From Xanthomonas floridensis (GTDB lineage Bacteria; Pseudomonadota; Gammaproteobacteria; Xanthomonadales; Xanthomonadaceae): DNA of 64,000 nucleotides. The notes under the pieces are model-generated. The model was not told the origin of the DNA, searched no databases, and was given only the letters and a program-made list of their open reading frames with translations. Of the stretch, positions 57,494-64,000 are shown in pieces (positions within the stretch are counted from its first letter, which is position 1; every line of letters starts with the position of its first letter). The stretch covers positions 62,001 to 126,000 of the forward strand of contig NZ_LXNG01000045.1 of the NCBI RefSeq assembly GCF_001642575.1, given 5' to 3'. Position numbers and translations under genes: made by a program.

Positions 57494-58750
57494 TCAGCCT
57501 TCCCAGGCCGCCAGCTTCTTCGCCACCGCGATGTTCTTCAGGCTGACGTATTTGGGCAACCCATCGCTGCCGTAGGCCAGTGGTGCTTCGCCCTTGATCA
57601 GTGGGGCGAAATAGCGGCGGGCGCGTTCGGTGATGCCGAATCCGTCCTTGCGCAGGAAGCTGGGCGGCATCTTCTTTTCATGGTTGGCCACCTTGTGCAG
57701 CGGGGCCGGCACGATCTTCCAGCGGTACGGCGCGTCGCTGACGCGTTCGATCACCGGAATCACCGCGTTCATGCCCTTGAGTGCGTACTGCACGGCGGCC
57801 TTGCCGACAGCCTGGGCCTGTTCCCAATCGGTCTTGGAGGCGAGGTGGCGTGCCGAGCGCTGCAGGTAATCCGGCAGGGTCCAATGCACCTTGTAGCCGA
57901 GTTCCTGCTTGACCTGCGCGGCCAGGAACGACGCCACGCCACCGAGTTGTGCGTGGCCGAAAGAGTCGGCTGCGCCGCCTGCGTCGGCGACGAATTTTCC
58001 GTGCGCGTCCTGGATGCCCTCGCTGGCAACCACCACGCACCAGCCGACGTTTTCCACCACCTGCTTCACCTTGGCCAGGAACACCGCCTGCTCGTAGGCG
58101 CGCTCGGGCAGCAGGATGATCTGCGGTGCGTCGTCCGGGCCTTGCCCCGCCAGGCCTGCCGCTGCGGCCAGCCAGCCGGCGTGGCGGCCCATCGCCTCGT
58201 AGATGAAGACCTTGGTGGAGGTATCGGCCATCGCGGCGACATCCAGCGCAGCCTCGCGCACCGACACCGCGGTGTACTTGGCCGCCGAGCCGAAGCCGGG
58301 GCAGGTGTCGGTCACCGCCAGATCGTTGTCGATGGTCTTGGGCACGCCGATGCAGTGCAGCGGGTAGCCATAGGCCTTGGCCAGCTGCGAGACCTTCCAG
58401 GCGGTGTCGGCCGAATCGTTGCCGCCGTTGTAGAGGAACCAGCGCACGTCGTGCGCGCGCAACACCTCGAGCAGGCGTTCGTACTTGGCGCTGTCTTGTT
58501 CCAGCGATTTGAGCTTGTAGCGGCACGAGCCGAATGCACCGCCGGGCGTCTGCGCCAGAGCGGCGATTGCGGCGGCCGACTCCTTGGAGGTATCGATCAG
58601 CTCTTCGCGCAATGCGCCCAGGATGCCGTTGCGCGCGGCCAGTACCTTGATCTTGCGCGCGCGTGCTTCGCTGATCACGCCGGCGGCAGTGGCGTTGATG
58701 ACGGCGGTGACGCCGCCAGACTGGGCATACAACAGATTGCCGGTGGTCAT
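57494..58750 (-). CDS. pfp: Pyrophosphate-fructose 6-phosphate 1-phosphotransferase
   Basis: This enzyme reversibly phosphorylates fructose 6-phosphate with PPi instead of ATP. The 418-residue protein shows the PFK fold with AQSGGVTAVINATAAGVI at the N terminus, LYNGGNDSADTAW at the donor site (ATP-PFKs have GGDGS; an Asp or Asn at the second position marks PPi specificity), the catalytic PKTIDNDLAVTDTCPGFGSAAKY and MGRHAGWLAA. The ATG at 58750 follows GAGGAG at 10 bases. Xanthomonas relatives lack ATP-PFK and use this enzyme, as far as I know. It is divergent from adk. Confidence 0.92.
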   Translation of the reverse strand: MTTGNLLYAQSGGVTAVINATAAGVISEARARKIKVLAARNGILGALREELIDTSKESAAAIAALAQTPGGAFGSCRYKLKSLEQDSAKYERLLEVLRAHDVRWFLYNGGNDSADTAWKVSQLAKAYGYPLHCIGVPKTIDNDLAVTDTCPGFGSAAKYTAVSVREAALDVAAMADTSTKVFIYEAMGRHAGWLAAAAGLAGQGPDDAPQIILLPERAYEQAVFLAKVKQVVENVGWCVVVASEGIQDAHGKFVADAGGAADSFGHAQLGGVASFLAAQVKQELGYKVHWTLPDYLQRSARHLASKTDWEQAQAVGKAAVQYALKGMNAVIPVIERVSDAPYRWKIVPAPLHKVANHEKKMPPSFLRKDGFGITERARRYFAPLIKGEAPLAYGSDGLPKYVSLKNIAVAKKLAAWEG

Positions 58751-58906
58751 AGGGGACAGGCTCCTCACAGGGCGATGGCGCAAGGGACAGTGCCGGGACA
58801 TTCCCCGGATGCGGTAAGCTGCACGACCATACGGTCAGCGCTGGCGAAGACCTGAGTCTAACGCCGCCAACCGCAACGCGTTTTTCTTCGAAAGTGGAGT
58901 CCACTG

Positions 58907-59470
58907 ATGCGATTGGTTCTGTTGGGACCGCCCGGTTCGGGCAAGGGCACCCAGGCGACACGTCTCAAAGACACGTTTGACATCCCGCACATTTCCACCG
59001 GCGACCTGTTGCGCGCCGAAGTGGCCGCCGGCTCGCCACTGGGCCTGAAGGCCAAGGAAGTCATGGCACGCGGCGACCTGGTGTCCGATGACATCCTGCT
59101 CGGCATGCTGGAAGCGCGACTGGGTCAGCCCGACGTCGCCAAGGGGTTCATCCTCGATGGCTATCCGCGCAATGTGGCCCAGGCCAATGCGCTGGACAGC
59201 CTGCTCAGCAAGATCGGTCAGCCACTGGATGCAGTGGTGCAGTTGGACGTCGCCAGCGAATTGCTGGTCGAACGCATCGCCGGGCGCGCCAAGGCCGAAG
59301 GCCGTGAGGACGACAACCCGGAGTCGGTGCGCAAGCGTCTGCAGGTCTATACCGATTCCACCGCACCGGTGATCGGCTTCTACGAGCAGCGCGGCAAGTT
59401 GGCGCGCGTCGATGGCGTTGGGTCGCTGGACGAAGTGCTGGAGCGCATCAGCAAGGCGCTCGGCCGCTGA
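58907..59470 (+). CDS. adk: Adenylate kinase (short-lid form)
   Basis: Adk interconverts AMP + ATP and 2 ADP. The 187-residue protein has the P-loop GPPGSGKGTQATRL at residue 7, the AMP site DGYPRNVAQANAL and the Arg-rich RAKAEGREDDNPESVRKRL. It lacks the ~30-residue zinc or insertion lid of the 214-residue E. coli enzyme. It is divergent from pfp across 156 bp. Confidence 0.96.
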   Translation: MRLVLLGPPGSGKGTQATRLKDTFDIPHISTGDLLRAEVAAGSPLGLKAKEVMARGDLVSDDILLGMLEARLGQPDVAKGFILDGYPRNVAQANALDSLLSKIGQPLDAVVQLDVASELLVERIAGRAKAEGREDDNPESVRKRLQVYTDSTAPVIGFYEQRGKLARVDGVGSLDEVLERISKALGR

Positions 59471-59550
59471 GTCACCCGGGCCGGGCGCAATGCCCGGTCC
59501 TGTTCATCGCGCGCCCGTTGGCCGCGTCGTCTGCAGGTCCAGACCCCAGC

Positions 59551-59690
59551 AAAGAAAAACCCCGGCCATACGAGATGACCGGGGCAGAATAACGCCAGTA
59601 GTGAGCTTGCTCAGAGCCCCGACAGCATGAGCTCCCTGGGGATTTGGCCTCTTGGGGAGTAGGACCAAAGGGATGCTGCGACTGGCGTTC
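59551..59690 (-). ncRNA. Candidate small structured RNA with terminator
   Basis: Read on the minus strand, 59689-59591 folds into nested helices: P1 AACGCCAGT/ACTGGCGTT (9 bp), P2 CAGCAT/ATGCTG, P3 CCCT/AGGG, P4 TTTGG/CCAAA closing a C-rich loop (CTACTCCCC), and a side hairpin TGAG-CAAG-CTCA. Six bases later a terminator follows: CCCCGG + CAT / ATG + CCGGGG with one mismatch, then TTTTTCTTT (59551-59584). A possible -10, TATGCT, lies just upstream of P1. It has no open frame. C-rich loops in Xanthomonas sRNAs such as sX13 are known to pair with G-rich ribosome-binding sites, so a similar role is possible. I cannot match it to a named RNA. Confidence 0.7.
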
Positions 59691-59722
59691 AGCATAGTGA
59701 TGGATGTGACGCAGTTCGCATA

Positions 59723-59761
59723 TCGGGAAATTCCCGACAGTACGGTAGGTGTTTCCCGACA
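59723..59761. promoter_or_regulatory. Operator-like cluster of TCGGGAA/TTCCCGA half-sites
   Basis: A 15-bp palindrome TCGGGAA-A-TTCCCGA (59723-59737) is followed 22 bp later by a second TTCCCGACA (59753-59761), identical over nine bases to 59731-59739. The sites lie between the small RNA and mpl, suitable for control of either or both. The binding protein is unknown. Confidence 0.5.
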
Positions 59762-59821
59762 CTGGGGCCGGGAGTGGATTGGAATGTCCCGCAACTCCGG
59801 TGATCGGCGACAATGTGCGGC

Positions 59822-61180
59822 ATGACCAAACTCCACATCCTCGGCATCGCCGGGACTTTCATGGGCGGTGTGGCCGCCCTGGCGCGCGAGCTGGGCTGGC
59901 AGGTGGAGGGCAGCGACCAGGCCATCTATCCACCGATGTCCACTCAGCTGGAAACGCTCGGCATCGCGCTGGCGCAAGGCTACGCGCCGTCGAACATCGC
60001 GCCCGATGCCACTGACGTGGTCATCGGCAATGCCTTGTCGCGCGGCAATCCGGCGGTGGAAGCGGTGCTCGATGCCGGCCGTCGCTACACCTCCGGCGCC
60101 CAGTGGCTGGCCGAACAGGTATTGCCGGGCCGCGACACGCTCGCGGTGGCCGGCACCCATGGCAAGACCACCACCACCACCATCCTGAGCTATCTGCTCG
60201 AAGCTGCCGGGCGGTCGCCCGGCTTCTTGATCGGTGGGGTGGCCGAGGACTTCGGCGTCTCCGCACGGCTGGGCCAGGGCCGCGAATTCGTGGTGGAGGC
60301 CGACGAGTACGACACCGCGTTCTTCGACAAGCGCAGCAAGTTCGTGCACTACCGGCCGCTGGTGGCGATCCTCAATAACCTGGAGTACGACCACGCGGAT
60401 ATTTTTCCTGACGTGGCCGCCATCCAGCGGCAATTCCATCATCTGGTGCGCACCGTGCCGGCGCGCGGGCGCTTGATCGTCAACGGCGACGACGCGCGGC
60501 TGGCCGAGGTGCTGGCCATGGGCTGCTGGACGCCGGTGGAACGCTTCGGCTTCGATGCCGGGCTGGAGTGGAGCGCGCGCCTGATCGCTGCCGATGGCAG
60601 CGCGTTTGCGGTGGCCCACCGCGGTGTGGAGATCGGCCAGATGCAGTGGCCACTGGTGGGCCGGCACAACGTGCTCAACGGGCTGGCCGCATTGGCCGCA
60701 GTGCATGCGGTGGGCGTGGATCCGGCGACGGTGATGCCGGCGCTGGCGCAGTTCCAGAGCGTCAAACGGCGACTGGAAGTGCTGGGCCAGGCGCGCGATA
60801 TCACCGTCTACGACGACTTTGCGCATCACCCCACCGCGATTGCGACCACGCTGCAGGGACTGCGTGCCAAGGTGGGTGCGGCGCGCGTGCTGGTGGCGAT
60901 GGAGCCGCGCAGCAATTCGATGCGCCTGGGCGCGCATGCGCAGGCACTGGCGCCGTCGCTGCACGATGCCGATGCGGTGGTGTTCCTGCACCGGCCAGAG
61001 TTGCCCTGGGACGCGGCGCCGATCATCGCGCAGGTGCGTGGCGATGCGCGCGTGGCGCATGACGTCGATGGATTGCTGCACACCTTGGGAGAGCTGGCGC
61101 AGCCGGGCGACCATGTGGTGTTCATGTCCAATGGCGGTTTCGATGGCGCGCCGCGTCGCTTCCTGGCGCAGCTGTCCTGA
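59822..61180 (+). CDS. mpl: UDP-N-acetylmuramate:L-alanyl-gamma-D-glutamyl-meso-diaminopimelate ligase
   Basis: Mpl reattaches recycled murein tripeptide to UDP-MurNAc. The 452-residue Mur-ligase family protein begins MTKLHILGIAGTFMGGVAALAR and shows the ATP P-loop AGTHGKTTTTTILSYLLE near residue 110, EADEYDTAFFDKRSKFVHYRP and the C-terminal DDFAHHPTAIATTL. ATG 59822 is used; an ATG three codons upstream is equally possible. The stop overlaps the next start (TGATG). Confidence 0.95.
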   Translation: MTKLHILGIAGTFMGGVAALARELGWQVEGSDQAIYPPMSTQLETLGIALAQGYAPSNIAPDATDVVIGNALSRGNPAVEAVLDAGRRYTSGAQWLAEQVLPGRDTLAVAGTHGKTTTTTILSYLLEAAGRSPGFLIGGVAEDFGVSARLGQGREFVVEADEYDTAFFDKRSKFVHYRPLVAILNNLEYDHADIFPDVAAIQRQFHHLVRTVPARGRLIVNGDDARLAEVLAMGCWTPVERFGFDAGLEWSARLIAADGSAFAVAHRGVEIGQMQWPLVGRHNVLNGLAALAAVHAVGVDPATVMPALAQFQSVKRRLEVLGQARDITVYDDFAHHPTAIATTLQGLRAKVGAARVLVAMEPRSNSMRLGAHAQALAPSLHDADAVVFLHRPELPWDAAPIIAQVRGDARVAHDVDGLLHTLGELAQPGDHVVFMSNGGFDGAPRRFLAQLS

Positions 61181-61776
61181 TGGCGCCGGTCCCCGCCACT
61201 GCCGATACCAGCGCGTTGCCGCTGTTCCCTTTGCACAGCGTGCTGTTGCCGGGCGCGGCGATGGGCTTGCGCGTGTTTGAACGCCGCTATCTGGATCTGG
61301 TACGCGAATGCGGCCGCAACGGCACCAGCTTCGGCGTATGCCTGATCCTGGAAGGCAACGAAGTCGGCGTGCCCGCTACGCCGGCCGCGTTCGGTACCGA
61401 AGTACGCATCGAGGATTTCGATGTGGGCGCCGACGGTGTGCTGGTGCTGCGCTTGCGCGGCACGCGGCGTTTCCACGTACAGCGCTCGCGCATTCGCGAC
61501 AACGGTCTGGTAGTGGGAGATGTCGCCTGGCGCGAACCGGATCCGGATGACGAACTGCGGCCCGAGCACGGTCTGCTGTCCACGGTGCTGGAGCGCATGC
61601 TGGAGCAGGTGGGTGGCGAATTTGCATCGGTGGGGCCGGGGTTGATGGATCAGGCCGCCTGGGTTGGTTGGCGATTGGCCGAGCTGCTGCCATTGACCGA
61701 GCAGCAGCGGCTCTCTCTGTTGCAGCAGGACGATCCGCATCGGCGGCTGGATCAATTGCTGGCCTGGATGCCTTAG
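61180..61776 (+). CDS. LON substrate-binding (N-terminal) domain protein
   Basis: This 198-residue protein consists only of the LON/PUA-like N-terminal domain of Lon protease (LPLFPLHSVLLPGAAMGLRVFERRYLDLVRECGRNGTSFGV), without AAA or protease parts. Stand-alone forms of this kind are widespread but of unknown function; binding of proteins or peptides is presumed. It is translationally coupled to mpl. Confidence 0.9.
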   Translation: MAPVPATADTSALPLFPLHSVLLPGAAMGLRVFERRYLDLVRECGRNGTSFGVCLILEGNEVGVPATPAAFGTEVRIEDFDVGADGVLVLRLRGTRRFHVQRSRIRDNGLVVGDVAWREPDPDDELRPEHGLLSTVLERMLEQVGGEFASVGPGLMDQAAWVGWRLAELLPLTEQQRLSLLQQDDPHRRLDQLLAWMP

Positions 61777-62064
61777 GTGCGACTCATAAAACGACCGCGC
61801 CCGCTACACGGGTGCGGGCTGCGCTCCGAACTTTCATGCGCCACGTGTGCACTGTGTTCCCGCACGCCGTGCACACCCAATTGACTGCCGCTCGCTACGC
61901 CTTTTCATCACTCCGGTCGCGTGGGGCAATGGTTTCGATCGGCCCCATCACCGTGCTTGCACCGTGGCAACGGCACACTGCGCACGCTTGAGTGCGCTAC
62001 CGACCGCATCCATGCACTGGATGCGCGCAATGGCGTCACTCGTTTCTTTTGATGGAGTGTGCCT

Positions 62065-62949
62065 TTGATTGTCGATGTAAAGCCGCGTGTGGCAGATGTG
62101 ATCAGCCAGGTCTGGCGGACCCTGGCGGTGTTGTTCGTATGGGATGTGTTGATCACCATCATTTACTACGTGCTGCCGTTCCGTGCGCCGGCGTTGCCGC
62201 TGACCATCTTTGGTTCTGCGCTGGCGTTGTTCCTGGGCTTTCGCGCCAATTCCACCTATCAACGCTGGTGGGAGGGGCGGGTGCTGTGGGGCCAGATGAT
62301 CAATGCCTCGCGCAATCTGGTGCGTCTGAGCGTCAGTATCCTGTCTGCACCGGAAGCCGGCGATCTTGGGCGCACCATTGCGCTGCGGCAGATTGCCTAC
62401 GTCAATGCACTGCGCTGCCAACTGCGCCGGCTGCCGGTGGCGATGGCGTTGTCCCCGCATGTGGACGCCGACGAAGCAGCGGCGGCGGTGGTGCGCACCA
62501 ACGTGGCGAACGGCTTGCTCGACACCACCGGGCGCAGCGTCGAACAGGCGCGTCGCGAGGGCTGGATCGACAGCATCCAGCAGGCCAGCGTCGAACGCAT
62601 CCTGGTGGATATCGCCAACGCGCAAGGCGGCATGGAGCGCCTGAAAAATACGCCGCTGCCGTATCAGTATCGCTTCTATCCGAACCTGTTCACGCGGTTG
62701 TTCTGCGTGCTGTTGCCAATCGGCCTGGTGGAAACGCTGCAGTACGCCACGCCGGTGGGATCGACGGTGGCCGGCCTGATGTTTCTGGCGGTGCTGAAGA
62801 TCGGCGATGAACTGGTCGACCCGTTCGCCAACACCATCCACGACCTGCCGCTGGATACCATGTGCCGCACGGTGGAGATCGATGCGCTTCAGGCCATTGG
62901 TGAGCAAGCGCCGGAGCCGATGCAGCCGGTGGATGGCGTGTTGTGGTGA
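62065..62949 (+). CDS. Bestrophin family (YneE/UPF0187) membrane protein
   Basis: This 294-residue membrane protein is homologous to bestrophin ion channels. Bacterial homologues studied form pentameric cation-selective channels. Typical segments are LFVWDVLITIIYYVLPFRAPALPLTIFGSALALFLGFRANSTYQRWWEGR and the C-terminal KIGDELVDPFANTIHDLPLD. I favour the TTG at 62065, with GGAG seven bases away; a GTG two codons upstream is the alternative. A 288-bp spacer without features precedes it. Confidence 0.88.
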   Translation: MIVDVKPRVADVISQVWRTLAVLFVWDVLITIIYYVLPFRAPALPLTIFGSALALFLGFRANSTYQRWWEGRVLWGQMINASRNLVRLSVSILSAPEAGDLGRTIALRQIAYVNALRCQLRRLPVAMALSPHVDADEAAAAVVRTNVANGLLDTTGRSVEQARREGWIDSIQQASVERILVDIANAQGGMERLKNTPLPYQYRFYPNLFTRLFCVLLPIGLVETLQYATPVGSTVAGLMFLAVLKIGDELVDPFANTIHDLPLDTMCRTVEIDALQAIGEQAPEPMQPVDGVLW

Positions 62950-63082
62950 GGCATTGCGTGTTAGGCCAATGCGGCCTTTGCATCGCCGAATTGCGCTGAC
63001 TCGCAATCTCCCGGTCGCCTTGAGAGGCGATTGAACGATGCAGGCAGTTGTGGAGCGGCCAACCTGCGAGTGTTCTGCAGGG

Positions 63083-63186
63083 CCCTTGCCCGCCCACCGT
63101 CGCGGGACACGCTGCAAGTACGTCCTTGTAAGCTCTTACGCGGCATCCATGTCGCGTAAGGTCCCGCGCCGGTGAGCGGGCAAGGA
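63083..63186 (+). repeat. Hairpin repeat B, copy B3
   Basis: Near-complete copy in the opposite orientation to B1: CTTGCCCGCCCACCGTCGCG at the left, CGCGCCGGTGAGCGGGCAAG at the right. The inner hairpin TTACGCGGCAT-CC-ATGTCGCGTAA has one mismatch. Confidence 0.85.
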
Positions 63187-63331
63187 CCAGACGAGGGTGT
63201 CGGTGCGCATGGTGCAAGCAGTGCATGACGTGCGTTGTTTGGATAGTGGCGCTTTGGGTCTGCATCTCACTGCAGGCAGAGCAATAGGCGGAGGTCTCAA
63301 CAAAGCAGCCAGCAAACTGTCTGGTGCGGTG

Positions 63332-63422
63332 TCCTCATCGCTTGCGGGACCGTGTGGCGGCATGGATGCCGCCACCGAGCCCCCAGGGACGGGTTGACGG
63401 CGTGTCCTGCAAGCGGTGAGGG
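63332..63422 (-). repeat. Hairpin repeat A, copy A5
   Basis: Copy inverted relative to A1. The inner hairpin arms GTGGCGGCAT / ATGCCGCCAC are perfect, and the outer arms CCTCATCGCTTGCGGGAC and TCCTGCAAGCGGTGAGG pair. Flank GACACCGCACCAGA matches the flank of A1 on the linker side. Confidence 0.85.
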
Positions 63423-63581
63423 CACCGCGCGCTCAACTAGCCAGGCGTTTGACCTAAACATTCCGCTGCATTTAGAGAGGCCAACAAACCGTGGCGAGCG
63501 CCCCGCCTGACGGCCGCGCAGTAGCTTTGTTAGCCGCTCTTCAGCGTGTGCCGCCAAAGATCGCCGCCATTGCCTGATCGA

Positions 63582-64000
63582 TCAACGGCGCTGTTGTAAC
63601 GGACCTGGCGCAGCCGGATCAGACGCAGTGGTTTCCGTCTGCGGCGTATCATCGACCTCTCCCCGCACCGCATTTCCCGAAGTGCTGTCGATCAGGATCA
63701 CCGGCACCTGCGAGCGGCGACGTTGCTCCACGCGGTGCGGCAGCGGGCCGAGCGCGTCGCGCAATGCGCTGAGTGCAGGGTCCACACCGCGTAGCGGATA
63801 CCACAGACCGATGAGGCTGAAGTGGCGGCTGTAGCGCAGGGTCTGCGTGCTGCCTACCCACAGTGGCTGCGCATCGGGTTGCAAGCGCGCGGCTGCCGGC
63901 CACAAACGCAATACATGTACATGGCCGGGAGCGGCGTGACGCACCATCAGCAAGGCTTCGACCTGGGTGTCCAGCGTGGCCGGCAGGATCGGCACTTCGT
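63582..64000 (-). CDS. LssY C-terminal-domain-like protein, C-terminal part (cut by window edge)
   Basis: The minus-strand frame is open to base 64000 and ends at 63582. Visible residues EVPILPATLDTQVEALLMVR, HVLRLWPAA, QPLWVGSTQTLRYS and FSLIGLWYPLRGVDPAL resemble the LssY_C domain often fused to PAP2/DedA-type membrane proteins. The last ~40 residues are low-complexity (TPQTETTASDPAAPGPLQQ). The N-terminal part lies outside the window. Confidence 0.6.
   Translation of the reverse strand, partial: EVPILPATLDTQVEALLMVRHAAPGHVHVLRLWPAAARLQPDAQPLWVGSTQTLRYSRHFSLIGLWYPLRGVDPALSALRDALGPLPHRVEQRRRSQVPVILIDSTSGNAVRGEVDDTPQTETTASDPAAPGPLQQRR

Larger units (their letters stand above)
59471..59821. 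other. Intergenic region between adk and mpl
   Basis: It contains the candidate small RNA on the minus strand and a cluster of TTCCCGA half-sites (both annotated separately). Confidence 0.7.
62950..63581. other. Intergenic region with the second inverted repeat pair
   Basis: It contains repeats B3 and A5 around a linker related to that at 16.2 kb. No gene is recognised. Confidence 0.7.

Overview
This 64 kb window is chromosomal core DNA of a Xanthomonas-type gammaproteobacterium. The evidence is the high GC content, the gene content and order (dct/maeB, waaA-tolC, leuCDB, ilvCGM-ilvA-leuA, thiC, ppa/hppA/pfp/adk/mpl), the abundance of TonB-receptor, GGDEF and HDOD proteins, and a family of hairpin-rich intergenic repeats. 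I assign the genus by recognition of proteins and synteny, not by a database search. I found no tRNA, rRNA, phage, insertion-sequence transposase or CRISPR array.

Layout. 1-6.3 kb: C4-dicarboxylate use, with the dctB sensor start (cut by the window edge), an OprO/OprP-like porin, DctA and the malic enzyme MaeB. 6.7-10.1 kb: a secreted GH92 alpha-mannosidase. 10.9-18.6 kb: envelope genes, namely a CHCC zinc-finger peptide, a GT4 glycosyltransferase, an O-antigen ligase, an LpxL-type acyltransferase, WaaA, TolC and a PCMT-like methyltransferase. 18.7-22.7 kb: a TetR regulator and a beta-propeller/GGDEF signalling protein. 23.1-36.2 kb: branched-chain amino acid synthesis in two converging operons, leuC-leuD-methyltransferase-leuB (plus) and ilvC-ilvG-ilvM-ilvA-leuA (minus). 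36.4-41 kb: gamma-glutamyltransferase, a soluble chemoreceptor and a beta-helical hypothetical protein. 41.2-43.4 kb: a TPP riboswitch and thiC. 43.7-50.1 kb: a membrane winged-helix/propeller regulator, an AraC regulator and a TonB-dependent receptor. 50.4-59.5 kb: an HDOD protein with a degenerate receiver domain, then pyrophosphate-linked genes (ppa, hppA, pfp) and adk. 59.5-64 kb: a candidate small RNA, mpl, a LON-domain protein, a bestrophin and a partial LssY-like protein.

The ilv operon carries a readable transcription attenuator. It has a TTGACA promoter, a short leader peptide with a Leu-Leu-Val-Leu-Val-Leu-Ile run, a terminator, and a leader segment that can form a perfect 10-bp antiterminator with the terminator's 5' arm. 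Between adk and mpl, the minus strand encodes a compact multi-stem RNA with its own terminator.

The least ordinary structure is a repeat family. Two related hairpin elements, here called A and B, occur as inverted pairs around a linker at 16.1-16.4 kb and 63.1-63.4 kb. Between the convergent ends of leuB and leuA (28.5-29.7 kb) they occur as an expanded array of A copies and tandem linkers closed by a B copy. Stem sequences differ between copies but remain complementary, so selection appears to act on the fold.
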